In this document: piece by piece, positions 37,151-48,076 of the stretch | How the letters are laid out: the number at the start of each line of letters is the position of its first letter | Numbering within the stretch: the first letter of the stretch is position 1 | Assembly (NCBI RefSeq): GCF_025766255.1 | Contig: NW_026516757.1 | Location: 115,523-179,522, forward strand | Length of the DNA: 64,000 bases | Source: Zychaea mexicana | Taxonomy: Eukaryota; Mucoromycota; Mucoromycetes; Mucorales; Lichtheimiaceae | Direction of reading: 5' to 3' | Made by a program: the position numbers and the translations under genes | The notes under the pieces: generated by a model | What the model saw: only the letters and a program-made list of their open reading frames with translations | Told to the model about the DNA's origin: nothing | Databases searched by the model: none

Positions 37151-38759
37151 CTATGATGCTATCCGAGCAGCCTCCCTAGCAATTTCACTGAATAGTAGCT
37201 TGTTCCAGTCATCTACGGGACCAGGCAAGCAGGTGTGTAGACAATCTGAATCGGGACGAGAATGGGCATCACCACGAAGATTAGCCATGGTAGAGACATT
37301 GAAGAATTTGATGCGGTCGTCACCAGTCTCATCAATAAGATCCTAATAACAAAACATCAATCTATCGCACACTCTCTTATTTTTTCTTACACCATCAGTA
37401 TTCTTATCTATTACCTTCCAAACTTGGTCAAACTTGACATGCATGTCCCATTGATATTCACCCTGTTTACGGGTAGGAACGTGTGGTACTTTGCTAGGTT
37501 CCTTATACTGAGAGCATTTGAGATGTCCATAAGGTGTGCTTCGAATCCATATGCGTTGCAGTGGCGTCATGTTCTCAACCAAGAAATCAACGACGATCTT
37601 CATCGCTTTCCTATACGCTGCCATCATCTCATCATCCGACTCGTTGGGACCCCACTTCTTGTCCGTGTGCCAGTGTGGACCCTGCAAAACACATATATAT
37701 TAGTTGTATTGGAATATAAGAAGATACACAAACAGCAAACTTACCGTGTTCAAAACGATATGATGAAACCGTGACAAAGCATGCTTCCTACGAGTTGTAT
37801 ACACATCGTTCAGTATTTCTAACAACGTATCTCCTTCTTTGCCTTTCACATACTCGAACTTTTTCTCAAGTAAACCTACCACGGAAAATTGCTGCCTCTT
37901 CCAATTACAAATCCCTCCTCATCAAACGGGTCCAACAACTTGAAATCGTCCAATCGTACAAGGTAATCCGATCGAAGATAGGCCAAACTAACAGCACTTT
38001 GAACCTGTAATTTGCTTTCGTGCACAAGCTGACTGGCCCACATGTTGGTGTTTCCGCCAGTGATATTGGTGTTGCCTGGTGGGTTGTAGAGCGTTTCGCC
38101 AAGCAAGCATGCCATACTCTCGAACTCTAGCTGATTGATAGAGTCACCGACAAATAATAAAGGATGGTCTGCGAGATAAGCTGAGAATGCATTGGCGTCG
38201 AATGGTACCAATTCACATTTCTTTGGTTTCCAAGTATAATCCAAGCTTTTATACGGATTATGTGAGGATCGGGTTATGCGTTAGTTAAAAGAAAAATAGA
38301 TATAGAACGTCCCCTTTCCAGCACAAAACAGCCAAATTAAGAAGAGATGGAAATAGAAAGACTTGCTTACATGTGGCGACTTCGGTTAAACTCCCCGGTC
38401 TCGTCGTGTCGACGATAACATTTATGAGGAAAGTTCCATGCGCAGTAATACTTGGCTGCTTTTTCCACAGCAGCTGCCGTCTCAGCCTCGAGCTTGATTG
38501 GCTTTTTGACCCATTTGCCGTCGTTGTATGTACTGCTCGTGCAAAGCTGCTTATTCTTTGGCAAGTCCACAACTGGGTCTATTTTTGCAGCGTAGTTTGT
38601 TGGGATCTCGGCGTCTCGTTGGTTCGTTGGAAGGATGGTGCCATCTTGATGACTCCATGCAAACATCCAAAGCAAGAGAAACGTGACAATGGCGACACTA
38701 TAGACGGTGCGCGACCAGAATGACTGGGGTAGAGCTGATGGTGAATCTGGCAGTGACAT
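37151..38759 (-). CDS. Type II membrane PC-esterase / SGNH-like acyl-esterase or O-acetyltransferase family protein
   Basis: Five exons in order: 38759-38371, 38245-37880, 37787-37745, 37681-37415, 37342-37151; 418 residues. A short cytosolic N-terminus is followed by one membrane anchor (about 16-35) and a luminal domain. The nucleophile block is LLFVGDSINQLEFESMACLL (Ser about 165). The second catalytic block is DSDCLHTCLPGPVDDWN (Asp 388, His 391, a DxxH pair). NTGPHWH lies between them. This GDS/DxxH combination defines the PC-esterase family (PF13839), which includes plant TBL polysaccharide O-acetyltransferases and Cas1-like proteins; a Golgi role in modifying cell-wall or capsule glycans is likely but inferred. 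The 92-nt intron 37788-37879 resolves an apparent frameshift after FPW. Upstream DNA carries a GA-rich microsatellite. Confidence 0.86.
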
Positions 38760-40700
38760 ATCCGTTAGTGTGTTGGTTGGTTGGTATAATTATATGTACA
38801 TAAGATGGCACGGAAGATGAAGGAAGGTTGAGGGAAGCAGAGTGAGAGAGCGAAATAAATTAAAAAGGAGAGAGAGAGAGAGCAAAAGAGTATTTTTCTT
38901 TTTTGAGTATTAGTGCGTTTTGGACCTAGAACGTCACTAAGGTTTCTCCTCACTCCCGTTTACGATAATACCTTAATCAAAAAACAGTAAGTGCTCAATT
39001 TTTTCAATGGTTGCTTTTTCTCTTTAACATAAACGAAAGCTCATAGGACATTGGCTGACCATGTAACCATGCAAAAAACGTAAAGGAGTATTACATCAGT
39101 TTAGCAAACGAGGCTCACATTCTGGAGCGGCACTCAAGGGTAGCCAAAGCGACAACAAGGACAACGATCCTGTCGATCACCTATTTGGTTACACAAAGCG
39201 GGGAATAATTTGGAGGATCAGAGCCAATAAATCAATGTCTTTTGGATCGGTCAGGGACTATGGTATAGGCTTGGTTGCTGGCTTGATCGGTAGCTACTGT
39301 ACTTTGCTTTTTGAAATACTATCGGCAGTGATAAATGAAACACGGTCCATTCTATACTTTGATGCAATCAGTTGTTGATCACGGATCGCTTTTCCTATAG
39401 AAACCCAGTACAGTATAAACAGCATTGATGTTGTACGTTCTACTCCAAACATGGGTAAATCCACAGAAACTGTGACGACTGTGCTATTAGTGAACTTGTT
39501 ATTTGTTTCTTCAACAGGATTCTAGACGTCAGCCTTTTTACATGTTATCAGCAGTATGACCTTGACGATATGCTATTACGTTTCGTTAGCTACCTACATT
39601 TGATTTAATGCTGCAACAAACTCAGGCAAATGTACTAGATTAAGTTCGATGGGTAACAGCAGGAAACGTTTGTAATTAGACCAGTAAGCAAGTTGTACTG
39701 CTTTTTAGGCTTAGATCTTGCACACTGTGCCTATTCGTAGGGGTATTCAATATGTCCTCATCAGCTAGAGCATACATTGACGAATTTGCTACGCCTAATC
39801 AGACCAGCTCTTCCAGCATTATCTTTGTATCCTTCGGACTTGATAATATCTGTATTGAAACCTTGAGGTTATTTCTCCTAACGGCTTAAATTTTGCTAGT
39901 ACCGAATCAACGTAGCGCTCCTTTTGAATAATATGATAATAAATCGACTTTGAAATTGGTTGGGTGCTTTTTTTCCGGGATCGACCACATATTTTTGCAG
40001 CAGGTCACAACTAGGTTGGCCAGTATATGCTGTGGATGATCAGATAAGTTACTTTGGGTAAATATGAAAAGCTGTGCATATAAGCTGGCACAGGATCCTG
40101 AATAGCGACTGATATGCAAGAACGCGCCATGGGTGCCGGTGGATCGTATACCTTTTGTGGTGTGCTCATATCTGTGCTTTCTGGTATGTATGTAGCTTTA
40201 TCTTGGTACGCATGAAAGGCAGAATCTGGAGAGAGAAAAAGCAAACAATACAAAAGTCGGGGTGTGACACACACATACACAATACCGATCTAATATATAT
40301 CTAAGCTTCCATTGTTTACTTTATTACATCACTCCACCATACTGATGTCCACATCGTAAAGCCTTCAGCGAGATCCCGTAACGTATTCTTTTTGTGCAGA
40401 TAAGAAAAGAAATCAACGTGTCTATCTTTTTCTTTTGTGTAAATTAATTTTGAACAAGGAACGAACGACATGCAGGATGGACGGAAGGGAGGGGGGGGGA
40501 GGTGGGGATATATAAAGAAGAGAGAAAAAGATGTGCTAAATGATCGAAAACGGGAGATAGAGAGAGAGAGAGAAACAACCTATGTGACCGGGTTTCAATA
40601 TGTGTAAAGTGCTGAAGTTGTAAGTTGTATATATGTTAAATGTGTGTGTGTGTGTGTAATATGTTGTAGTATGTGTAATATGCTTGGTTTTTTTTTTTTT
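38760..40700. other. Intergenic 1.9 kb
   Basis: Holds the PC-esterase promoter and the 3' flank of the transporter gene. GA-rich runs at about 38868-38882 and 40558-40575, a G-rich run near 40486-40500 and a (TG)n tract at 40641-40657. No frame with recognisable domain content was found. Confidence 0.5.
40641..40657. repeat. (TG)n microsatellite
   Basis: About eight uninterrupted TG units, just downstream of the transporter stop codon, probably in its 3' untranslated region. Confidence 0.8.
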
Positions 40701-42096
40701 CTATCGTTGCGTTTTGACACCTGTCAGTTCAAGATCAGCAGATGTTTTGATCGGGCCGGATCCCAACAGCGTATCCGTTGTGAGTCGCTTTGTACTCTTT
40801 TCTACCATTTCCACATGCCTAGTGACAGAAACCCACGTCCCGGATGTAAGTCGGAAGATCCCTTTCATCAAAACAGAACACTCAACCCAAAACGCGTAAA
40901 CTTACGTGTACCAAGCGCCACCACCCAAAGTCAACAAGATGCCCCATGCATTCATCCACGTGATATGCAATTTAAAGATGATCACCGCCAGTACGATCGA
41001 AAGAACCTGCTTTACGTTGCCTGCCACGGTCATCGTCAGTGCGCTCGTCTTTTTGTTGGCAGTGAAGCTGACGACGTTTAGAAAGAATGCAATCACGCCA
41101 TTGACCAACAGCGCAAAAGCGAGCGTCCATGTGAATCCCGTCCGGTAAAACTCGCGTACTTGGGCCATTTCGCCCGTTGCATACGCATAAACGAGTGTTT
41201 GCATAAACGCGAGTGGCGACATGCGTAGTAACAGATCCAATGGATGCAGCTTGAGTCGACCGACCTGAACGCGATTCGTCACGACCGTTTTCACTGCTGC
41301 TAACACCGTGCCCAGAACCGTCAGAAAGAATCCCATGCCTGTATAATCATAATCGCCAAATGTTGCGAAAGCGACACCTGCAACAACCTTAAAAAAAGAC
41401 CGTGTTTAGCACCTTTTTTCTTTCGTCTGGAACAAGGCTCCCCCCTTTCAATCCGATTTAAAAATAGCAGTGCATGAAAATAGAGCTATAATTAAAACAA
41501 CTCACCGGTAACAGCGAAATATAGGTCATGGTAGAGTAGGATTTGCTGAGGAACATGACAGACAGCAAGATGGTGAATACCGGCGTCATGGCACGAACCA
41601 CTTGGTGGAACTATCAATTTGCGATATCATCATTTAATTGCACTGTTGTTGCCTAGAATCATTCAAATGTACTTACAGGCACTGTGACAAGATTACTGAT
41701 GTTGGGAATCATGGGTTAGAACCAAACGCCTCTTTCCTTAACCAAAAACACATCCAGATGAACACTAACTTACAGTGAAACATTACTGATGGCAATATTG
41801 ATAGTATAGAGGACCGAAAACAGAATCATAATGATATTTTCCCGTTCACCCAGTTTGGCAGGAGTAAATACGTTAAAACGCCAGAATAGATAGGCTCCAA
41901 TCGCACCGCATAACGTGTGAATGGCTGTCAGCGTCCATGGATACGGAAACTGGAAAAGCGATAAAATGATCTTGTTGTACAATGTCAATACCAGATTGAG
42001 TACAAAGTACATTCCCAGCCAAAGCATGGATGAGTCTAAGCTGTTGCTGCTAGTCGATCCTCGCGTGGACAATGGATTACTCGGATAAAGCGCCAT
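40701..42096 (-). CDS. Triose-phosphate transporter (TPT/SLC35-like) family protein
   Basis: Five exons in order: 42096-41774, 41695-41677 (19 nt), 41610-41506, 41387-40906, 40818-40701; 348 residues. Ten hydrophobic segments are visible. Diagnostic blocks: YFVLNLVLTLYNKIIL, FQFPYPWTLTAIHTL, NLVTVPFHQVVRAMTPVFT, TFGDYDYTGMGFFLT, RVQVGRLKLHPLDLLLRMSP, TVAGNVKQVLSIVLAVIIF. These define the TPT/DUF250 branch of drug/metabolite transporters, which move nucleotide sugars or phosphorylated sugars across Golgi or ER membranes (S. cerevisiae Sly41 is a relative). The residue-340 end, KTSADLELTGVKTQR, is inferred from the only splice choice giving a soluble tail. A 19-nt exon is required by homology (NLVTVP). 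Substrate unknown. Confidence 0.87.
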
Positions 42097-45000
42097 TTCT
42101 AGTCTTCTTTTTTTTTTAAGAAAGATAAATAAAAGGGAATGGAGAAAAGAGAGAAGGCTGTTGTTGTTGTTGACGACGACGGTTGAGGTGAGTTGAAAGA
42201 GAGTGAACACAAAAAAAAAAAGGTTTTGATTCCGTTTTTCTCTGACTGTTGTAACTGATTGGAGAAAAGAGCCTGTGACCGTTAAAGAGGACGATGGTAA
42301 AAGGGGTGGCAAAAAGGAAAGAAGGAAAAGGCAAAGGACTAAACCCGTAAGGGGGATAATTGTTTGTTAGAGACGGAAAAGATGAGATTGGATGGAAAAA
42401 AAAAAGATGAAAAGAGGTAAGAGTGTCGCCTAGCAACACCAAAAAAAAAAGAAGTTGTCTTCGGAGTAGCGGAAGTGAAACTGATAAGAGATCGTCGTAA
42501 CCGGGACAGTTCTCCTGTCAGTGTGGCCCATAGTGAAATCGAAAAATTAGCACACACACACACAAGCGTACGAGATGTAGTTTGACTTTAATTGTACATA
42601 AAAAGCTTAGAGTACCTTTTTTTTCTCTTGCGCAGTAAACAAAATTGATTGCTACGTTTTTCCTGTCGCGGGTTGAGGCAAAACTTGGGAGACGAAAGCA
42701 ATAGTAACCGTTAGTCCCGAGATTTTTATAGAAACGAGCATGGTTCTGGGCTTTATGGATCCCAACCTAAAAAAGATTCGTTTTTCAATGTCAGCGTTAG
42801 TACGTTTTTCGCGGAAGGATGATTGACTGTTTTGTGTTTTTCGTTTGATGATGAATGTAGGGTCATTCGTAGACACAGAGGGTTTCAGAGGATGGGGAAG
42901 GGAGAGAACCATGCTGAAACCAGGATGGAATTTTCATGCAAGTAGTATTGCCATGTAAAGAAGAGTTGGGTGGTGGGTGTACTACCCTACTTTTCTTATT
43001 ACACAGCAATTAACAACACAAACAAAATAATTATTAGCTGTTCTAGAATGTTTTCAACAGAATGGCTTTGGTTTATAGTGCAACTAATTATGTAGCTATG
43101 CGGTGTCTCAAAGAGTTTCTTTGTTCACATCAATGACGGAATGCATGGAATGAACATTACGCATGCTCTCGTGGAAAGCCATCCCAATGCTAAATAATCA
43201 CTCAGAGAAACTGCGAGTATTTAGACATGGTGCATACAATTTGTACGTTATACGTCAGATGCAGATTGTGGTAGCAGAAAGGGTGTGTGTGCTGTGTAAA
43301 GACTCCCAGCATGATGGTCGAGGCTCGTGACATGTAGCCGTATTATCAGTTAGAAGCCACCACTTTGTAAACGCGGTAAACCCTTCTTTTGGCTGTGGTC
43401 GCAATATGTAGTCAGAACTTGATCTTTGATACACGTGGGTATGATATAACTCAACACTTATGATTCTATTTGCCGCTTTTAGTGTATCATACCGTATTCT
43501 CTTTCCAGTGGATGTTGGAGAAAAGAAAGAAAGACAGTACCACTGCTATGTACTCGTCAGGAACTCATATTTGCTGTTGCTAGTAGCTTCACTTTGATGT
43601 TTGTGTGCAATATGGTGGCCACATATAACCCATTCGAAATAGGAGTATGTAGACCCATTTTTAGGGGAAGGGATGATGGCAATTAAGCAGACATCATGAT
43701 AATACATTTAAAAATGCAACTAGATTATATGTAATAAAAGTTGCTTTAGAAATATGCAGCACATCGACAAAGAAATATTGCATACGATCCAAGATAATAA
43801 AGTCTCAAAGTAGGACTCCAATTACACTCGTTCTTGTTCATGTTGTGGCTGAGGTGGGGAGAGGGGCTGGTTGATTGAAAATTCTTCTCAACTAAACCCG
43901 AGGCCCACTCCTGACGTTTAATGTTAAAGGACGTGTCATTTGGAGACACATGTCACGACTGTCAATGGCTCGTCCACGCCAACAATGCAAACAATGAGCG
44001 CATAGTCCTTGTCTTTGGAGTACACACATGCATACAAGGAAGACCCTTTGGGTCCATCATGTAGCTGATTTACAGTATGTATCCTTTAAGCAACAAACAA
44101 AAGTATTCATTGTTTCTTAGAAAGCATTCGGCGTCAATTCCAAAATTAGAAACTCTCTTTTTTTTTTTTTTATCATCGGCCCCTCTTCCCCCCCCTCCAA
44201 CAACAAGAGGCATCAATGACCTTGATCACGACAGCCAAACTATGAGCTCTGTCATAATGTGAATAGCACAAGGGCCCGACCTTGAGTGATCCATCTGCCA
44301 TTAAGCCTTCTTGTTTTGTTGTATGATCACCGTCAATGCTACATGAGCCTCGTATAATAACATTCATGTTGAAAGTGATAAGGTACATAACAGAACAATT
44401 TGCACCTGATAGGTAGCAAGGATGCTTGTAACCACTGAATGACTTTGTGGGCAAATAAGGCAACCTCTCTGTCTGTCGCTTAACCCAAATCAGAAAAAGG
44501 ACCTAGCAGCAACAAGTGATGAAAAAAGCAGAAATAATCGGTGCGCAAGACATGGGTACCCCTCCCCCCCCCCCACGGTCATCCTGCTAGAGGTGGGTAG
44601 ATCCAAGAGTCATGCATTTTCCCATAAGCTACGTATCATACTGTAGACTGATCCCTCTTCTCGTTGGGAACCATACGAAGGGTTACAAGCTGTTATTGGA
44701 TGGGTAAATCGGAAAGCACGAATTAGGAGATCGACGTATGGGCGGAGGGGAGGGGAGGGAGGAATAAGCACAGGGTGTGACACACACATACCGCATATGT
44801 AGTACGATACATAGTGGTTAATTTCACCAACCAAAATTACAAGAAAGCGAATTAATAAACAACCTTAGAAACTACCAATTTCCTTTTATTGCATACAAGC
44901 AATAACAGACAGAAATAACGATTGGTGCTAATTCTTTTATTTTTCATTCACACAAAGAAACGAAATAAAAAGAGGGGGGTGGGTGTTGGTGGGGGCATAG

Positions 45001-45144
45001 GAACAAACAGAAGTGAACCACAAGGGAGAGCGCGAGAGAGAGTGTGTGTGTGTGAATGAGAGTGTTATGCAAATAATGGGATGTGGCGTGGTGCTATGTG
45101 AGAGAGACTTGGCAGCAGAAAGGAAAAGACAGAAACGATCCTTT
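42097..45144. other. Intergenic 3 kb, low-complexity rich
   Basis: Contains the long purine-rich leader/promoter of the transporter gene (42100-42560, many GGAAAAG and AAAAAAA runs on this strand), then AT-rich DNA. Poly-C and poly-T runs occur near 44160-44200 and 44566-44576. No supported gene; frames here are short and without domain signatures. Confidence 0.45.
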
Positions 45145-46545
45145 TCAGAGCCACCACGATCCTTTTTCTTGAGTGTGGATAAACATGTCTGTGTCGTCGT
45201 CCTCTTGCTCCATGGACGATGCCGATGTTGACGATGCCAGTGAAGATTCGCCGGCAGCAGCAGCAGAAGAAGAAGAAGAAGAGGAGCACGACGACAGAGT
45301 GGATGCAGACATCATATCATAGTGCTCGTCTTGTTCCTCTTCAACCATATCCGACCAGGATTCCCCGGAACCAGCACGATAAGTACCACTAAAGATAGCC
45401 GAGTCGAAGCTAACCTTGTCGGACTTTTTGCCAGCGGCGACAGCGGCAGCAGTGGAAACACAAGTGGTGGAGGTGGTGGTGGTGGTGGTGGGAATATCGA
45501 CTGGCCAGCAATAGTAATCGTCGTCGTTGTCTTGGATGGACGTGGCGGCAGTATCTTCCTCGCAGTGCTCGTCGACGAGCAGTCGATCCAGAGCCTGGAA
45601 CTGGTGCTTCATTTCGGTGATGCTGGGTCGGTTGGCCGGGTTGGGTGACAGGACGGATTTGAGCAGACGATAGCAGCCGGTGGAAAGCGTGGGGAACAGC
45701 TGGTGCTTCAATACAGTTGGGTCGCGTTTGAACTCACGATAGGCGACGTCCATGGTGGTGGCTTCCTCCCACGGATTTCGACCAAACAAAAGGGCGAGCA
45801 GCAAGATGCCCAGGCTCCAGATATCAGAGGCAGCAGCATCATACGCCAACAACTGCTCTTCGCAATCATAGTGGTTGTTGCCGCCGTTGTTGATGATCGT
45901 GAGATCCATGGCATCGTTGTTTTCTTCGTCGTCAAAGTGTTCGGGCGCGAGATAAGACGTGGATCCGCAGCCAAACTCCATGTTGAAGCGTTCCCGTGTA
46001 GCCAAGCCAAAGTCAGCGACTTTGCATTCAACGAGCGATTCGTCCAAGTCGGATGTCTTGAGCAAGATGTTTTCCAGCTTAATGTCGCGATGGTAGACTG
46101 AGCGGGAGTGCATGTAGTCGACGGCTTCGAGGATCTGCGAAAAGGTGTGGACGACGAGGTCTTCTTGTCTGTTGTTCTTGCTACGCACGACAAAGTCAAA
46201 CAGGTCCCCTTGATCGCAGAGTTCCATGACCATGTAGATGTAGTCCTTGTCCTGCACAGTGCCGTGCAGTGTCAACAAATGTGTGTGCTTGAGCGTCTGT
46301 TGGATATCAATCTCGAGTTGCTGGAGCTCGAGCTGTTGGTGATCCAGGCCGGTCTTGCACAGGACCTTGATGGCGACGTACGCGTTGTCGAGGAGCGACT
46401 GGCCCAGGAAGAGACAGCCGTAGGAGCCGCGTCCGAGCTCTTCGAGGATCTGATAACGGTTGTTCTCCTTGGTGGTGGTATCGATGACCTTGTCAATCAT
46501 GGACGTGGACACCTGAGTCCAGTAATCGTCTTGTGTAACAGCCAT
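45145..46545 (-). CDS. Serine/threonine protein kinase, Ran1/Sks1/Vhs1-like
   Basis: Single exon, 466 residues. Glycine loop GRGSYG (38-43), lysine K60 in VAIKV, catalytic loop HRDIKLEN (Asp 154), DFG at 178-180, APE at 200-202, SDIWSLGILLLALLFGRNPW: a full, apparently active kinase domain (about 31-330). The GCGSTSYLAPEH activation-segment end and the acidic/Asn-rich insert before SDIW resemble fungal Ran1/Pat1, Sks1 and Vhs1 kinases, which act in glucose and cell-cycle control. The C-terminal 130 residues are disordered: Thr run, Ser/Ala runs and an acidic end with WW. The start at 46545 is the first ATG of the frame, preceded by an upstream stop and CT-rich leader. Substrate and pathway are inferred from family only. 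Confidence 0.88.
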   Translation of the reverse strand: MAVTQDDYWTQVSTSMIDKVIDTTTKENNRYQILEELGRGSYGCLFLGQSLLDNAYVAIKVLCKTGLDHQQLELQQLEIDIQQTLKHTHLLTLHGTVQDKDYIYMVMELCDQGDLFDFVVRSKNNRQEDLVVHTFSQILEAVDYMHSRSVYHRDIKLENILLKTSDLDESLVECKVADFGLATRERFNMEFGCGSTSYLAPEHFDDEENNDAMDLTIINNGGNNHYDCEEQLLAYDAAASDIWSLGILLLALLFGRNPWEEATTMDVAYREFKRDPTVLKHQLFPTLSTGCYRLLKSVLSPNPANRPSITEMKHQFQALDRLLVDEHCEEDTAATSIQDNDDDYYCWPVDIPTTTTTTSTTCVSTAAAVAAGKKSDKVSFDSAIFSGTYRAGSGESWSDMVEEEQDEHYDMMSASTLSSCSSSSSSSAAAAGESSLASSTSASSMEQEDDDTDMFIHTQEKGSWWL

Positions 46546-47516
46546 CCGGGGCGTGCGTTTAAACTGTGCGGTGGGTTATCAGTGGGTGTGGGTGTGTGTG
46601 TGTGTGTGGTGAGGAGGTGGGGGTGGATTTGGAGTACCCGGGAGGGGGTGTGTGTGTGGGGGGGGCTGCTGACAAGGAAGTTGATTCTTCTTTGGTTCGA
46701 TGATAATGGGGTGTTGGTGATGCTGAAGCGTGCGATTGGTTTTTTTACGGGGTTGTTGTTGTTGTTCTTCTTTGGAGAAGTAAGGATAAGAATAAAGATT
46801 AGGAGATAAACGGAGAGTTTTGAGCGGTTCCCTGTTTGAGTTTGGGTTTTGGTTGATGGGTTCTTGTTCAAGTCTCGACAATAGGAGTGTTGCAGTTGAT
46901 GATGATGATGGTGTTGTTGTTGTTGTTGTTGATGTTCAGTGTGTCACAGTAATATACAAGCATGGTGTTTTGGGGTTGTTTGATTTAGAAAAAGAGGCAG
47001 AAGAAAGAGAAAAGAGTAAGAGAGAAGAATGCATATGAGTGGGAGTGTCGGGGCTGGTCGAGGGAATCTAGCACTTGATGGCGACCATTATGCGCAATGA
47101 AAGAAGAAGAAGAAGAAGAAGTGGGAAACAGGGTATGATACAAGAAATAGAAAGAAAAAGTGAGAGAGAGAAAGAGGGAAGAAAAGAGAAAAAGAAAGAG
47201 GAAGAAGGAGAGAGAAATTGCACGGTGCGTCTAATTCGCCTCGTTGCGAGTGTGTGTGTGTGTGAGAGTGAGAGTGGGGTGGGTGGGACTAAACTGCTCA
47301 CCCCATTTCCCTAAAACAGCCTTACCCCCCCCCCACCCTCCTCCGTCTTTCTTTAACAAACTCACCCCACTCCACACCTCCTCAGGCAATACACACTGGC
47401 TAAAGGGGGGGGGAAGAGTCCAGCCCACACATCGGATGCGAAACGTTTCTTTTGGGCATGGTTGACGAATGGCGATGACGAGGATGTGGGGTGGAGAGGC
47501 AAAAAGGGTGGTGGGT
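46546..47516. other. Intergenic, simple-sequence rich
   Basis: Holds the kinase leader/promoter and the 3' flank of the FYVE-RING gene. Includes (GT)n at about 46591-46608, a (GTT)n tract near 46910-46930, an (AAG)n tract near 47101-47121 and purine-rich runs to 47215. No gene. Confidence 0.5.
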
Positions 47517-47673
47517 TCACTGAGAATGCAGAGGACACTCCTTGCCCTTTGCAAACCAACTGTGTATGCAGCCATGGTGGAAAGTGCAAAGGCAGTTTAA
47601 CCTTGCCATTGTGTTACCTATACAGCGTACACCGTCATCACCATATCAGTTGTCTCGTGATGACCTTACAGCG

Positions 47674-47706
<33 letters not shown>

Positions 47707-48045
47707 TGATAGCGTACCTTCAACATACTCCTCCAGACAAATGACGCACTCTTGGCCCACCAAAGCCGAATTGGACGGGAGCTTGTAAACTCAACCAAAC
47801 AAGTCAGAATGTATATACCGTCGTTGTCTTTGGCTATTCATCACAAGTACTTACCCACATATCGGATCCCAGACAATGCTGCAGGCGTGTTTGCATTTAG
47901 ACATGTTCGCACATGCACTTCTTGCTCGCTTGTGCTACCGTACTCCTCAAGGTCTGCCCCACAGACAGGACATTCCATCATCACACTCTGAGCACTCGGT
48001 GTGCGTCGCATCAGCATGCTGCTCGGCCGGCTGGTGTTGTTGTTG

Positions 48046-48076
<31 letters not shown>

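Noticed and set aside
37869..37890. Apparent one-base frameshift in the PC-esterase gene after FPW
   Set aside because: A 92-nt GT-AG intron (37788-37879) joins FPW to KHALSRFHHIVLNT in frame and restores the family pattern, so no lesion is needed.
45322..46809. Long plus-strand frames opposite the Ran1/Sks1-like kinase, including one of 233 codons
   Set aside because: They are antisense shadows of a kinase gene with biased third positions and triplet repeats; their translations have no domains.
47718..47855. Direct join of the FYVE exon to the acceptor ACAAG before CTCCCG
   Set aside because: It breaks the RING frame. The acceptor GGTTGAG 8 nt upstream gives RYVVYKLP and an intact RING.
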